DNA of 63,449 nucleotides. Source: Alphaproteobacteria bacterium (GTDB taxonomy: Bacteria; Pseudomonadota; Alphaproteobacteria; CAAGCB01; CAG-977). A model generated the notes under the pieces. That model ran no database searches and had not been told where the DNA came from. It was given only the letters and a program-made list of their open reading frames with translations. Location: assembly GCA_900768465.1 (NCBI GenBank), contig CAAGCY010000023.1:1-63449 (forward strand). The letters are read 5' to 3'. Position numbers and translations under genes: made by a program. Below are positions 8,576 to 17,239 of the stretch, in pieces; within the stretch, counting starts at the first letter, position 1, and the number at the start of each line of letters is the position of its first letter.

Positions 8576-10321
8576 TTATTTTGCCTTTCGCGCGGTTTTT
8601 TCGACGCTCGGGACTTTATCGCCGACGGCGTCCAGTCCTTTTTCCAGTTTTTCACTGACGCGTTTTTTGTCCGCGGGCGGCAAATCATCGTTGACGGCAA
8701 GCGCTTTTTTCCATTGATAGCGGGCTTCGCGTTTGCGTCCCGTATGCCAGTAAGCATCACCCAGGTGGTCGTTGATTGTCGCGCTTCCCGGTTCCAAAGA
8801 CACGGCGTTTTCCAGTATTTTGGACGCTTTGCCGTATTGTTTGCGCAAGTAGTGCGACCATCCCAAGCTGTCGGCGATATAGCCGTCGTTGGGCGCCAAT
8901 TTCGCCGCGCGTTCCAGCATTTCCGACGCTTCGGGAATGTTTTTGCCGCGTTCCAGCCACGAATATCCCAAATAGTTCAAAACCAGCGGTTCTTCGGGGG
9001 CGAGCATCAGCGCTTTTTGCAAATCGGCTTCCGCTTTGTTCCATTGACCCGCGCGTTCGTACGCGGCGCCGCGGCTGTAGAACAATCCCCAATGACTGCG
9101 GTTCAGCGGACCGACGCGGTTCAGCGCTTCGGTAAACGCGTCGACGGCTTGCGGGAAACGTTCGCTGCTTAAAGCGATGTCGCCCGTTTTTATCCACGGC
9201 AAGGGGGAATCGTTGCGTTTGTCCGCCAATTCGCGCAACATTTTTTCGGCTTTTTCGGCTTTTCCCTGCCGCGCCAGAATTTCCGCCGCGCGCAAACGGG
9301 ACGCGAAATAAGTTTCGGAGCTTTCTTTTTCGTCCATGTAGATTTGCAATGCTTCGTCGTCGCGTCCCAGCTTTTCCAGCTGTTCGCCCAGCAAAATGCG
9401 CGCCAGCGACAAATTGGAATCCAAAGACAGCCCCAAGCGAATGAAAAACAGCGACGATTCGGGGCTTCCTTTATCCGCCAGACTGCCCGAAATGTCGAAA
9501 AACGCCTCTGCCAATCCCGCTTTGGCGTCGGGGACGCAAAGGGGGACTTTGCGGTTTGCGACAATCGCGCCGGCGGTAAAAAACATCTCGTCAATCAAAG
9601 CGTAGGAGCGCGCCATTTTGCGGTAAGCGGAAACCAAAGCCTGAAACTCGCGGCTGTTTCCGTGGCGAAGCAGGAAATTGCCGTACGCCTGCGCCGCCCG
9701 CAAAGACAGTCCTCCCGGTTCTTTCAGCAAGCTTTCGTAGCTTTCGCGCGCTTTGTCGACATCGTCCCACAAATCATACAGCAGGGCGGAATGAAACATA
9801 TAAAGCGCTTCCGTTCCGAATCGGTTGATTTTTGCCAGCGCCTGTTCGGCTTTTTTGCGGTTGCCCAGTCCCGCCTGCACCCATATTTCCAACAGCGGGA
9901 ACAAAAAAGCGTTGTCCGTTTTGTCTGGAAAAGCTTTCAGACGTTTCAACGCGTCTGCGTAATCGTTTTTCCGAACGTCGTACGCGATAATCGTCAGCGC
10001 CGCCAGCAGGGACGACGGGTCTTTTTTCAATTCGGCTTTGGCGTACGGATACGCGGCGTCGGGGCGACCTTCGACGGAAAGCAGGGAAAACATTTCCGTT
10101 TGCAGCATTTTGTTGTCGGGGTCTTCCTTCAACGCGGCGGACAAATACTTGACGGCGTCGTCCGTTTTGGCGTCTTGTTTGGCTTGCAGATAAAGGATGT
10201 ACGACCCGACGGCGGGCGGATTTTGCGCCGTTTTCACAGACGTATCGGACACGGCGTTTGTCGCCTGAGGCGCGCAAGCCGTTAAAATCAATGCCGACAA
10301 AGCCAAAATTCGCAGGTTCAT
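8576..10321 (-). CDS. TPR-repeat lipoprotein
   Basis: A 581-residue protein with a lipoprotein signal (MNLRILALSALILTAC, lipid on the Cys) and tandem tetratricopeptide repeats over most of its length. Recognisable TPR units include those around PLVLNYLGYSWLERGKN and DGYIADSLGWSHYLRKQY, the latter followed by a unit with DHLGDAYWHTG. TPR lipoproteins of this kind sit in the periplasm and scaffold protein complexes; a homologous gene usually precedes ispE in alphaproteobacteria. No catalytic motif is seen. It is the first gene of a two-gene operon with ispE and is divergent from the uracil-DNA glycosylase gene. Confidence 0.88.
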   Translation of the reverse strand: MNLRILALSALILTACAPQATNAVSDTSVKTAQNPPAVGSYILYLQAKQDAKTDDAVKYLSAALKEDPDNKMLQTEMFSLLSVEGRPDAAYPYAKAELKKDPSSLLAALTIIAYDVRKNDYADALKRLKAFPDKTDNAFLFPLLEIWVQAGLGNRKKAEQALAKINRFGTEALYMFHSALLYDLWDDVDKARESYESLLKEPGGLSLRAAQAYGNFLLRHGNSREFQALVSAYRKMARSYALIDEMFFTAGAIVANRKVPLCVPDAKAGLAEAFFDISGSLADKGSPESSLFFIRLGLSLDSNLSLARILLGEQLEKLGRDDEALQIYMDEKESSETYFASRLRAAEILARQGKAEKAEKMLRELADKRNDSPLPWIKTGDIALSSERFPQAVDAFTEALNRVGPLNRSHWGLFYSRGAAYERAGQWNKAEADLQKALMLAPEEPLVLNYLGYSWLERGKNIPEASEMLERAAKLAPNDGYIADSLGWSHYLRKQYGKASKILENAVSLEPGSATINDHLGDAYWHTGRKREARYQWKKALAVNDDLPPADKKRVSEKLEKGLDAVGDKVPSVEKTARKAK

Positions 10322-10341
10322 TGCTGTTCTTTCTTTTCAAA

Positions 10342-10366
10342 AAATCAGCTTATTTTGGGCTGATTT
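10342..10366. promoter_or_regulatory. Inverted repeat in divergent promoter region
   Basis: AAATCAGC and GCTGATTT form a perfect 8-bp inverted repeat with a 9-base spacer, in the gap between the divergent TPR-ispE and UDG genes. There is no T-run, so it is more likely an operator or a 5' leader hairpin of the TPR gene than a terminator. No matching regulator is known to me. Confidence 0.3.
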
Positions 10367-10434
10367 CCGATAAAAATCAAGTTTTGTCACAAAAAAGTTC
10401 AAACATTTACCCGAAATATGATATTTTGCTTTTT

Positions 10435-11208
10435 ATGAAAACAGAAAACTCCTCTTTGGCGGCAATGGAATGGTACCTGACGGCGGGCGTCGATGAAATC
10501 ATCGGCGAAGTTCCCGTCGACCGTCTGCATATTCCCGAAGCCAAGCCCGTCATGGCGGCGGCGCCCGTTGCGGCGATTGCCCCCGCCGAAGTTCCGCCCG
10601 CGCCGCAAGCCGCGGCAACAACCGAACTGGCGGCGAAAGCGGCGACTTTGGACGAATTGCGCGCCGCGATGGAGAATTTTGACGGCTGCGCGCTGAAACA
10701 AACGGCGGCGCACCTTGTTTTCGCGGACGGCAATCCCGAAGCCGATTTGATGATTGTCGGCGAAGCGCCGGGGGCGGAGGAAGACAAAAAAGGGCTTCCC
10801 TTTGTCGGGGCAAGCGGTCATCTGCTGGATTTGATGTTGAAATCCGTCGGACGCGACAGGACGAACGTGTACATCTCGAACGTCGTGTCGTGGCGTCCGC
10901 CCAACAACCGCAAGCCGTCCGAGGATGAAATCGCCCTGCTGACGCCGTTTATCAAGCGGCACATCGCTTTGGTTCATCCCAAAGTTTTATTGCTGTTGGG
11001 CGGCAGTGCCGTATCGGCGCTTATCGGCATCAAAGACGGCATCACCCGCACCCGCGGGCGGTGGCTGACGTATCGCGACGGGGATGTTTCGATTCCCGCG
11101 TTCGCGTCGTTTCACCCCGCGTTTTTACTGCGTTCGCCCGCGCAAAAGAAAGCCGCTTGGCGCGACTTTTTGACCGTCAAAGCCAAAACGGATATTACCA
11201 AAACTTAA
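10435..11208 (+). CDS. Uracil-DNA glycosylase, family 4/5-like
   Basis: A 257-residue base-excision enzyme that removes uracil from DNA. The catalytic loop GEAPGAEED (about 109-117), the FVGASGHLLD segment, the NVVSWRPPNNRKP block and the C-terminal HPAFLLRSPAQKKAAW loop identify the superfamily. An Ala/Pro-rich linker covers residues 38-70. Only one Cys (residue 85, FDGCALK) is present, so the four-Cys iron-sulfur site of classical family 4 enzymes cannot form; alphaproteobacterial relatives as I remember them also have fewer Cys. The ATG at 10435 is chosen because the longer reading runs back across the divergent promoter. Its end overlaps the next gene by 14 bases on the opposite strand. 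Confidence 0.9.
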   Translation: MKTENSSLAAMEWYLTAGVDEIIGEVPVDRLHIPEAKPVMAAAPVAAIAPAEVPPAPQAAATTELAAKAATLDELRAAMENFDGCALKQTAAHLVFADGNPEADLMIVGEAPGAEEDKKGLPFVGASGHLLDLMLKSVGRDRTNVYISNVVSWRPPNNRKPSEDEIALLTPFIKRHIALVHPKVLLLLGGSAVSALIGIKDGITRTRGRWLTYRDGDVSIPAFASFHPAFLLRSPAQKKAAWRDFLTVKAKTDITKT

Positions 11209-12082
11209 TCAGTTTCAGCAAGTTCAAGCCGTTTTTCTTGGTCATAAAGACTTTGTTGCAATACGGGCATTGGGTAAACACCGCCGAAAACTTTTTGGCA
11301 AGCTTCATCGCCAAAAACGGCGGAATCAACAGCGAAACCGAAACGATAATCAAAACCGCCCAAAATCCGTAAGTGTAATACGCGTCGATTTTACGCACGG
11401 CGTCTTTGAAAATGCCGCCTTTTTTCAGTTCCTTGTAAACGCTTGCCGTCGCTTTTCTGTCCTGTTCGGATGTCAAGCCGTAGCCGCCTTTGACCACTTT
11501 TTTGTAAGCGGAGTCGCTTAACGCCAGCTGTTTTTGCATTTGCGACGACGCCAAAGCCGTCACTTCTTTTTTCAAACCGTCGCGCACGCTGTTGTTCAGA
11601 GCCGTTTTCAGCTCGTCCGTCGACGATTTCAGCTGTTTGTTGATTTTTTTCACCTGCGTTTGCAAAGTGTCCGTCGCTTCGGTGATTTTTTTGTTGATGT
11701 TGTCGGCTTCCTTGACACCGAATTTCGACAAGGTCGAGGACAGCTTTTTCGCTTTGTCCGTCGTTTTTGTCAGTTTTTCCAGCTTCGACGTGTCCAGCTT
11801 GACTTCGGGGATTTTCAGTTTCGCCGTGTATTTGTCGACATCGACGCTTTTCAGCACTTTGTCCGTAAACGCGTCGTACTGGTCGGCAAGAACGTTATTT
11901 GCCGCGCCGACCGTTTTGACAACGGCGAATTCTTTGATGTTTTCGCCGTACTTCGCAATGCCGTAAAGCGCGGGGACAATCACCGCCAAAATCCAAATCA
12001 ACGAAAAAATCCGCGCCGCCTTAATCAAAAAAGACGTCTGATGAAGCAATTTGTATTCATCGCCCGTTGTTGCCGTAGCCAT
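11195..12082 (-). CDS. Two-TM coiled-coil membrane protein with CPYC tail
   Basis: A 295-residue protein that I do not recognise. One transmembrane helix lies at about 23-43 and a second at about 238-258. Between them is a Lys/Thr/Ser-rich helical domain, probably coiled coil, with heptad-like spacing around residues 95-190. After the second helix a short tail carries QCPYCNKVF, a CxxC that could be half of a zinc ribbon or a redox pair. If both ends are cytoplasmic, the coiled coil is periplasmic. It lies 3 bases from the serine hydrolase gene and may be the end of the rpmI-to-hydrolase transcript. No function is assigned. Confidence 0.7.
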   Translation of the reverse strand: MATATTGDEYKLLHQTSFLIKAARIFSLIWILAVIVPALYGIAKYGENIKEFAVVKTVGAANNVLADQYDAFTDKVLKSVDVDKYTAKLKIPEVKLDTSKLEKLTKTTDKAKKLSSTLSKFGVKEADNINKKITEATDTLQTQVKKINKQLKSSTDELKTALNNSVRDGLKKEVTALASSQMQKQLALSDSAYKKVVKGGYGLTSEQDRKATASVYKELKKGGIFKDAVRKIDAYYTYGFWAVLIIVSVSLLIPPFLAMKLAKKFSAVFTQCPYCNKVFMTKKNGLNLLKLIKFW

Positions 12083-12085
12083 AAT

Positions 12086-12856
12086 TTACCCCCTTTGTTT
12101 CGTTCTGTCGCCCCACGGTTTCGCCAGCCGCAGGATTTCGTCCATCGCTTCTTTTTCAAAGAAAGTGTGGTCGCGTCCCCAAACGACTTTGGTAACCGTT
12201 TTCTGTCCGTTTTTGAACAAAGTCTTGTCCGCCAGCACAAATCCGCCGAACGGAACGGTCGTGTCTTCGGATCCGTGAATCAAGATGAATTCCGGTTTGG
12301 ACAGCGAAGGGTGATTGTCCACCTCTGCCGCGTTCAGCAGACAGCCCGCGACAATCATCACGCCGCCCAAAGGAATCAAATCGCCGTTTTTGTCCGTGTC
12401 CGCCAGCTCGTCACATTCCGCCGTCAGCTGCAAAGCCAGCATCGCGCCCTGCGACACGCCGAAAACGAACGTGTTTTCAGCGCCGATTTTGTGAAAATCC
12501 ATGCGATCGCGGATATAGTCGATAACGATTTGCGCCGCGGGATCGTAGTTTTCATACATCTGCGAAAACTTGGCGTAAACGGCGGGCGTCATGTCGTCGG
12601 GATGAAGCGTCAGCCAGTCGTCCTTGAATCCGTCGGGAATCGAAAACCATTGGCGGGCTTCTTCGTTGCCGTCCATGGCTTCCAATCCGTCGGGAACGTA
12701 AAACACCGCGTCGGGCATGACCGTTTGCAGTTCGCGCACGAACCACGCGTTCGATTCGCCCGTTCCGCCCATGCCGTGCAGGTAGACGACCAACTGTTTC
12801 GGTTTCGCCCCGTTCAAGGGCATGACGACCGCGCCGTTCAGCAAAGGTTTACGCAT
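12086..12856 (-). CDS. Alpha/beta hydrolase, phospholipase/carboxylesterase type
   Basis: A 256-residue cytoplasmic serine hydrolase of the carboxylesterase 2 / YpfH group. The oxyanion segment VVYLHGMGGTGES is near residue 25, the nucleophile elbow GVSQGA places Ser at 135, IHGSEDTTVPF supplies the Asp near 198, and GRDHTFF supplies the His at 230. No signal peptide is seen. One base separates it from pheT upstream, so it is probably translated from the same message as phenylalanyl-tRNA synthetase. Substrate unknown; short acyl esters or thioesters are typical for relatives. Confidence 0.88.
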   Translation of the reverse strand: MRKPLLNGAVVMPLNGAKPKQLVVYLHGMGGTGESNAWFVRELQTVMPDAVFYVPDGLEAMDGNEEARQWFSIPDGFKDDWLTLHPDDMTPAVYAKFSQMYENYDPAAQIVIDYIRDRMDFHKIGAENTFVFGVSQGAMLALQLTAECDELADTDKNGDLIPLGGVMIVAGCLLNAAEVDNHPSLSKPEFILIHGSEDTTVPFGGFVLADKTLFKNGQKTVTKVVWGRDHTFFEKEAMDEILRLAKPWGDRTKQRG

Positions 12857-12857
12857 C

Positions 12858-15239
12858 TCAGCTCCTCAGCGTTGCGCCCGTGGCGACGCCGACCGCACCG
12901 ACGACACGGCGGCAGACGCTTTCGATTTCTTCGTCCGTCATCGTTTTTTCGACGGGCTGAATCGTCAGCTGAATCGCGACGGATTTCTTGTCGCCCAACG
13001 CTTCGCCTTCGTACAAATCGAAAACCGAAACGTCCGTAATCAAAACCTTGTCCGTGTTTTTGGCGGCGGATACGATTTTGTCCGCATCGACTTTGCGATC
13101 GACCAAGAACGCCAAATCGCGGAAAATCGGCGTGAAAGCGGACAGTTTGAGCGTTTTGACGCCCTTGCCGTTTTTCTTTTTCGCGGGCGGCAGGCGGTCA
13201 AGGAAGACTTCGCACGCGCAAACCGTCGTTTTGACATCCATCGCCTTTAAAATCTTGGGATGCAGTTCGCCGAAGTACGCCAAAACCGTTTTTCCGATTT
13301 TCACCGCGCCCGACCGTCCGGGATGATACCAAGCGGGGGCTTCGCGCACGATTTGCACGCTTTGCGGAGCTTCCGCCGCATCCAAAGCCGCCAGAGCGTC
13401 GGCTTTCGCGTCGAACACGTCGACGGGACGCTGGGCGACCGCCCAATGGCGCGGAGTCGCCTGACCGAAGCGCAGCTGACACGCGACCGTTTCCTGTTCC
13501 ATCGGCTTGAATCCGAAGAATTGAGGTCCGACTTCAAACAAACAGCCGTCGAACGTGCCTTTGGTGATGTTGGAACGCGCCGCCGAAACCAAGTTCGGCA
13601 ACAGGTTCGGACGCATTTCGTTTAAATCCGCACTAATCGGATTGGCAATCAAAACGGCGTCTTTGGTGCGGAACGGCACGGCGTCTTTGGACGACATGAA
13701 CGACCATGTAATCGTCTGAAAACCGCCGCGGTTCGCCATCGCGCGGCGCACCGATACTTCGCGGCGCTGTTTGGGCTGTAAAATCCCGTGAACGCCGTTC
13801 GGACGCGGCAAAGCGATTTCGGGCAGTTTGTCATAGCCGTAAATGCGCAGAACTTCCTCGACCAAATCATGCGAACCGGAAATGTCGGAACGCCACGTCG
13901 GACGAACGACGGAAAAAAGATTGCCGTCAGTTTTAACGACACAGCCCAGTTTTTCCAGAATTTCCTTGCAGGTGTCGGCGGGAACGTCAACGCCGCATAG
14001 CTTTTCGACACGGTGAGGGTCGAAAGCTATCGGGGCGGGTCGTTCGGGTTCTTTGCCCGTCACAATCAGTTCGGAACATTCGCCGCCGCACAGCTCCGCA
14101 ATCATTTGCGCCGCCATGTCCGCACCGAAAGGAATCGTCGAAGCGGGATCGACGCCGCGTTCAAAGCGTTGGCGCGAATCGGACGTCAAAATCAGCTTCT
14201 GTCCCGTTTTGGCAATGCTTTCGGGGGTGAAATACGCGGATTCCAGCAAAACGCGCGTGGTCGATTCTTCACAGCCCGACGCTTCGCCGCCCATAATGCC
14301 CGCAATGGATTCGACGCCGTTTTCGTCGGCAATGACAACCATGCCGTCGCTCAGCGCGTATTCTTTGCCGTCCAAAGCCGTCAGCTTTTCGCCGTCGCGC
14401 GCGGAACGGACGGTGATTTGCCCTTTGACTTTATCGGCATCGAAAACGTGCAAAGGACGACCGAACGTGATGTTGAAATAGTTGGTCACGTCCACCAAAG
14501 CGGATATCGGACGCAAGCCGACCGCCGTCAGCCTGTCCTGCATCCATTTCGGCGAAGCCCCGTTTTTCACGCCGCGGATTTCACGCAGGGTAAAGAACGG
14601 CGCGCCGATTTCGGTCGCTTCGTTGGAAAGCCTAACAGAACTGGCAAAACCGCAAACCGTCGCGTTATGCTTCGGCGTTTTCAGTGTTCCCAAGCCTGCC
14701 GCTGCCAAATCGCGCGCAATGCCGTAAACGCTCATGCAGTCGCCGCGGTTCGGGGTAATCGACACGTCGAACACGGGATCGGACGGATAAACGGTCGTAA
14801 TGGACGCGCCGACAACCGCGTCTTCGGGACATTCGATAATGCCCGTGTGATCGGGGCCGACGCCCAGTTCGTCTTCGGCGCACATCATGCCGAAGCTTTC
14901 GACGCCGCGGATTTTGCCCGCTTTTAATTTGTCGCCGAAAGCGGGAACGTAATCCCCCGGACGCGCCAAGATGCCTTTCATGCCCGCGCGCGCGTTCGGC
15001 GCGCCGCACACGATTTGCACCAGCTCTTTGCCCGTGTTGACTTTCAAAACGTGCAAGTGGTCGGAATCGGGATGCGCGACACATTCGTCAACGCTGACGA
15101 CAATCAAATCCTTGACCGCCGCCAAAGGATCAACGACTTCCTCGATTTCCAAACCGATGGCGGTCAGGCGTTCGGCGATTTCGTCAACGCTTGCGTTCGT
15201 GTCCAAAAAATCTTTTAACCAGCTCAGCGTGAATTTCAT
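12858..15239 (-). CDS. pheT: Phenylalanine-tRNA ligase beta subunit
   Basis: A 793-residue subunit of the alpha2-beta2 synthetase that charges tRNA-Phe. The N-terminal MKFTLSWLKDFLDT segment, the tRNA-binding OB domain (about 40-150), the editing B3/B4 region, the B5 domain and the C-terminal ferredoxin-like anticodon-binding domain (FRDLAFLVDRKVDADKI) are all in order and length is normal. Its ATG overlaps the end of pheS by 4 bases, which indicates translational coupling needed for equal subunit supply. The next gene, a hydrolase, follows after one base. Confidence 0.98.
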   Translation of the reverse strand: MKFTLSWLKDFLDTNASVDEIAERLTAIGLEIEEVVDPLAAVKDLIVVSVDECVAHPDSDHLHVLKVNTGKELVQIVCGAPNARAGMKGILARPGDYVPAFGDKLKAGKIRGVESFGMMCAEDELGVGPDHTGIIECPEDAVVGASITTVYPSDPVFDVSITPNRGDCMSVYGIARDLAAAGLGTLKTPKHNATVCGFASSVRLSNEATEIGAPFFTLREIRGVKNGASPKWMQDRLTAVGLRPISALVDVTNYFNITFGRPLHVFDADKVKGQITVRSARDGEKLTALDGKEYALSDGMVVIADENGVESIAGIMGGEASGCEESTTRVLLESAYFTPESIAKTGQKLILTSDSRQRFERGVDPASTIPFGADMAAQMIAELCGGECSELIVTGKEPERPAPIAFDPHRVEKLCGVDVPADTCKEILEKLGCVVKTDGNLFSVVRPTWRSDISGSHDLVEEVLRIYGYDKLPEIALPRPNGVHGILQPKQRREVSVRRAMANRGGFQTITWSFMSSKDAVPFRTKDAVLIANPISADLNEMRPNLLPNLVSAARSNITKGTFDGCLFEVGPQFFGFKPMEQETVACQLRFGQATPRHWAVAQRPVDVFDAKADALAALDAAEAPQSVQIVREAPAWYHPGRSGAVKIGKTVLAYFGELHPKILKAMDVKTTVCACEVFLDRLPPAKKKNGKGVKTLKLSAFTPIFRDLAFLVDRKVDADKIVSAAKNTDKVLITDVSVFDLYEGEALGDKKSVAIQLTIQPVEKTMTDEEIESVCRRVVGAVGVATGATLRS

Positions 15240-16330
15240 CTTTTGTTTCCTCCCGTCATGCTCAATCCCGACGCCGTCGAGGGAATGTCCAAAGGAACAA
15301 ACCCGTAATGTTTAATCCAGCGCAAATCCGATTCAAAGAACGTGCGCAAATCGGGAATCGCGTATTTCAGCATCGCCAGACGGTCAAGCCCGATGCCGAA
15401 CGCAAAGCCTTGATAGACTTCGGGGTCGATGTTGCAAGCTTTCAAAACATTCGGATGAACCATGCCGCAGCCCAGAATTTCCAGCCAGTCGTCGCCTTCG
15501 CCGATTTTCAGTTCGCCGTTTTTGCGCGAACAGCCGATATCCATTTCCGCCGACGGTTCCGTGAACGGAAAGAACGACGGACGAAAGCGCACGGGAACGT
15601 CGTCCAGTTCAAAGAATGTTTTGACGAATTCAATCAAACAGCCTTTCAAATGCGCCATATTGGTTTCGGTATCGACAATCAAGCCTTCGACCTGATGGAA
15701 CATCGGCGCGTGCGTCGCGTCGTAGTCGCAGCGGTAAGTACGCCCCGGAACGATGACGCGCACGGGCGGTTTTTGTTTTTCCATCGTGCGAATCTGCACA
15801 GCGGACGTTTGCGTGCGCACGATAAATTTGTCGCCGTTTTCCTCGCCTTTCAAATAGAACGTGTCCTGCATCTGGCGGGCGGGGTGGTTTTTCGGCGTGT
15901 TCAAAGCGGTGAAGTTATGGAAATCGTCTTCGATGTCGGGACCTTCCGCAACGTCAAAGCCCATTTGTCCGAAAATGGCGACGACTTCGTCATACGTCTG
16001 GTACAACGGGTGGACGCGGCCTTGCGTTTCGGGGCGCACGGGCAGGGTGATGTCGACGGCTTCGCGCGCCAAACGGGCGTTGATGGCGTCTTCCTCCAAT
16101 TTGGCTTTTTTAGCCTCGATAGCGTCGGCGACGGCGGTTTTCAGCGTGTTGAACTGCTGACCCGCGGCTTTGCGTTCGTCGGGGCTCATCGCGCCCAATG
16201 TTTTCATTTTTTCGGTAATCAAGCCTTTTTTGCCCAAAACGGCGACGCGCACGGCGTCCAGCTGCGCCAAATCGGCGGCGGATTCGACCTGCGCCAGCAA
16301 ATCGGCTTGAAGCGTTTCCATATCACTCAT
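15236..16330 (-). CDS. pheS: Phenylalanine-tRNA ligase alpha subunit
   Basis: A 364-residue catalytic subunit. The N-terminal helical arm covers residues 1-85; class II motifs follow, including HPARQMQDTFYL (motif 2 region), FRPSFFPFTEPSAEMD and the motif 3 region GFAFGIGLDRLAMLKY. It lies downstream of rplT after an intercistronic hairpin and is coupled to pheT by a 4-base overlap. No phenylalanine-dependent leader peptide is evident in the 65-base gap, so control may come from the ribosomal-protein promoter and from the hairpin. Confidence 0.98.
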   Translation of the reverse strand: MSDMETLQADLLAQVESAADLAQLDAVRVAVLGKKGLITEKMKTLGAMSPDERKAAGQQFNTLKTAVADAIEAKKAKLEEDAINARLAREAVDITLPVRPETQGRVHPLYQTYDEVVAIFGQMGFDVAEGPDIEDDFHNFTALNTPKNHPARQMQDTFYLKGEENGDKFIVRTQTSAVQIRTMEKQKPPVRVIVPGRTYRCDYDATHAPMFHQVEGLIVDTETNMAHLKGCLIEFVKTFFELDDVPVRFRPSFFPFTEPSAEMDIGCSRKNGELKIGEGDDWLEILGCGMVHPNVLKACNIDPEVYQGFAFGIGLDRLAMLKYAIPDLRTFFESDLRWIKHYGFVPLDIPSTASGLSMTGGNKR

Positions 16331-16352
16331 TAAACAAATCCTTTATCACACG

Positions 16353-16375
16353 AAAGGGGCGCAATGCGCCCCTTT
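16353..16375. terminator. Intercistronic hairpin between rplT and pheS
   Basis: A perfect 10-bp G+C-rich stem, AAAGGGGCGC with GCGCCCCTTT and a 3-base loop. On the transcribed (minus) strand it is not followed by a T-run, so it is better read as an attenuating or mRNA-stabilising hairpin than a full terminator; the T-run is on the other strand. Confidence 0.55.
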
Positions 16376-16395
16376 GTTTTTCGGCAACCCGCAGT

Positions 16396-16755
16396 TTAAG
16401 CTTTCAAAGCGGCTTTCACGGAATCGACGACTTTTGCAAAAGCGGCGGGCTGGTTCATCGCCAAGTCTGCCAAAATTTTGCGGTCCATTTCAATACCGGC
16501 TTTGTTCAAGCCGTTGATGAATTTGGAGTAGGTCAATCCGTATTCGCGGACACCGGCGTTGATACGCTGAATCCACAAAGCGCGGAAGTTGCTTTTCTTC
16601 TTGCGGCGATCGCGATAGGCATACTGCAAGCCCTTTTCGACTTTTTCCAAAGCGATGCGATACAAGGCGTGATTGCTTTCGCGGTAGCCTTTCGCAAGTT
16701 TCAAAATCTTTTTGTGTTTGACATGAGCCGTCATACCACGTTTTACACGAGCCAT
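16396..16755 (-). CDS. rplT: 50S ribosomal protein L20
   Basis: A 119-residue ribosomal protein that binds 23S rRNA early in 50S assembly. The N-terminus MARVKRGMTAHVKHKKILKL and the central RDRRKKKSNFRALWIQRINA are highly conserved and length is standard. It lies 21 bases after rpmI and upstream of pheST, in the usual rpmI-rplT-pheS-pheT order; infC, which often heads this group in other bacteria, is not here. L20 represses its own operon in several bacteria, and the structured rpmI leader could be the target. Confidence 0.98.
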   Translation of the reverse strand: MARVKRGMTAHVKHKKILKLAKGYRESNHALYRIALEKVEKGLQYAYRDRRKKKSNFRALWIQRINAGVREYGLTYSKFINGLNKAGIEMDRKILADLAMNQPAAFAKVVDSVKAALKA

Positions 16756-16776
16756 TTTCTTATCTCCTCAACCGAC

Positions 16777-16974
16777 TTAGTTATAGGGCATGAAACGATC
16801 GACGATTTTGAAATCGCATTCGCGCAGCAACGTCGTGCCGCGGGCTTTGCGTTTCATTTTCGTCGGCTTGGAAATCAAACGGTGACGCTTGCTGGCGTAG
16901 CCGTGTTTGATGCCGCCGGCACCGGTACGGGCAAAACGTTTTTTGACCGAACTTTTTGTCTTCAATTTGGGCAT
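16777..16974 (-). CDS. rpmI: 50S ribosomal protein L35
   Basis: A 65-residue small basic ribosomal protein. MPKLKTKSSVKKRFARTGAG and the following KHGYASKRH, then LRECDFKIVDRFMPYN, match the family over its whole length. The ATG at 16974 follows AAGGAGA at proper spacing; a longer reading adds about 20 residues not found in L35. It is the first gene of the rpmI-rplT-pheST operon, with a promoter about 100 bases upstream. Confidence 0.97.
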   Translation of the reverse strand: MPKLKTKSSVKKRFARTGAGGIKHGYASKRHRLISKPTKMKRKARGTTLLRECDFKIVDRFMPYN

Positions 16975-17101
16975 TTCCGTCTCCTTCACAGTATATTTTA
17001 ACGGTTCTGCGTTTCCAAGGCTGCCCTTATACAAGCCCGAAAAACGCGTTCCCTTTTTCCAAGGGCTTTGTTTTTATACGTACAAATTTCCCCGATTGCA
17101 A
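16975..17101 (-). promoter_or_regulatory. Promoter and structured leader of rpmI operon
   Basis: On the minus strand TTGCAA (17101-17096) and TATAAA (17078-17073) are 17 bases apart. The roughly 92-base leader that follows contains nested pairing: AAGCCC with GGGCTT encloses CCTTGG..AAAAAGG-type pairing, then a second G+C block before the AAGGAG site. This could be a ribosomal-protein autoregulatory leader (L20 type), which is inference. Confidence 0.5.
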
Positions 17102-17194
17102 GCATTATTTTGCCTTGTTTTTCCGAATCTTGCGCGGGAAAAAATCAAAATGCGGAACGATAAGGGCGGGATTTTACGAAACCGAAGTTTTATT

Positions 17195-17222
17195 CAAAAA
17201 AAACGGAGCCGAAGCCCCGTTT
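17195..17222 (-). terminator. Terminator of the Bax-inhibitor-1 gene
   Basis: AACGGAGC pairs with GCCCCGTT (one mismatch, loop CGAA); on the minus strand the stem is followed by six or more T. It lies 18 bases after the stop codon at 17240 and insulates the rpmI promoter. Confidence 0.75.
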
Positions 17223-17239
17223 TTCGATTTGAAAAAATC

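Noticed and set aside
16331..16395. Phenylalanine attenuator leader of pheST
   Set aside because: There is no short reading frame with Phe codons before pheS; only a hairpin is present.
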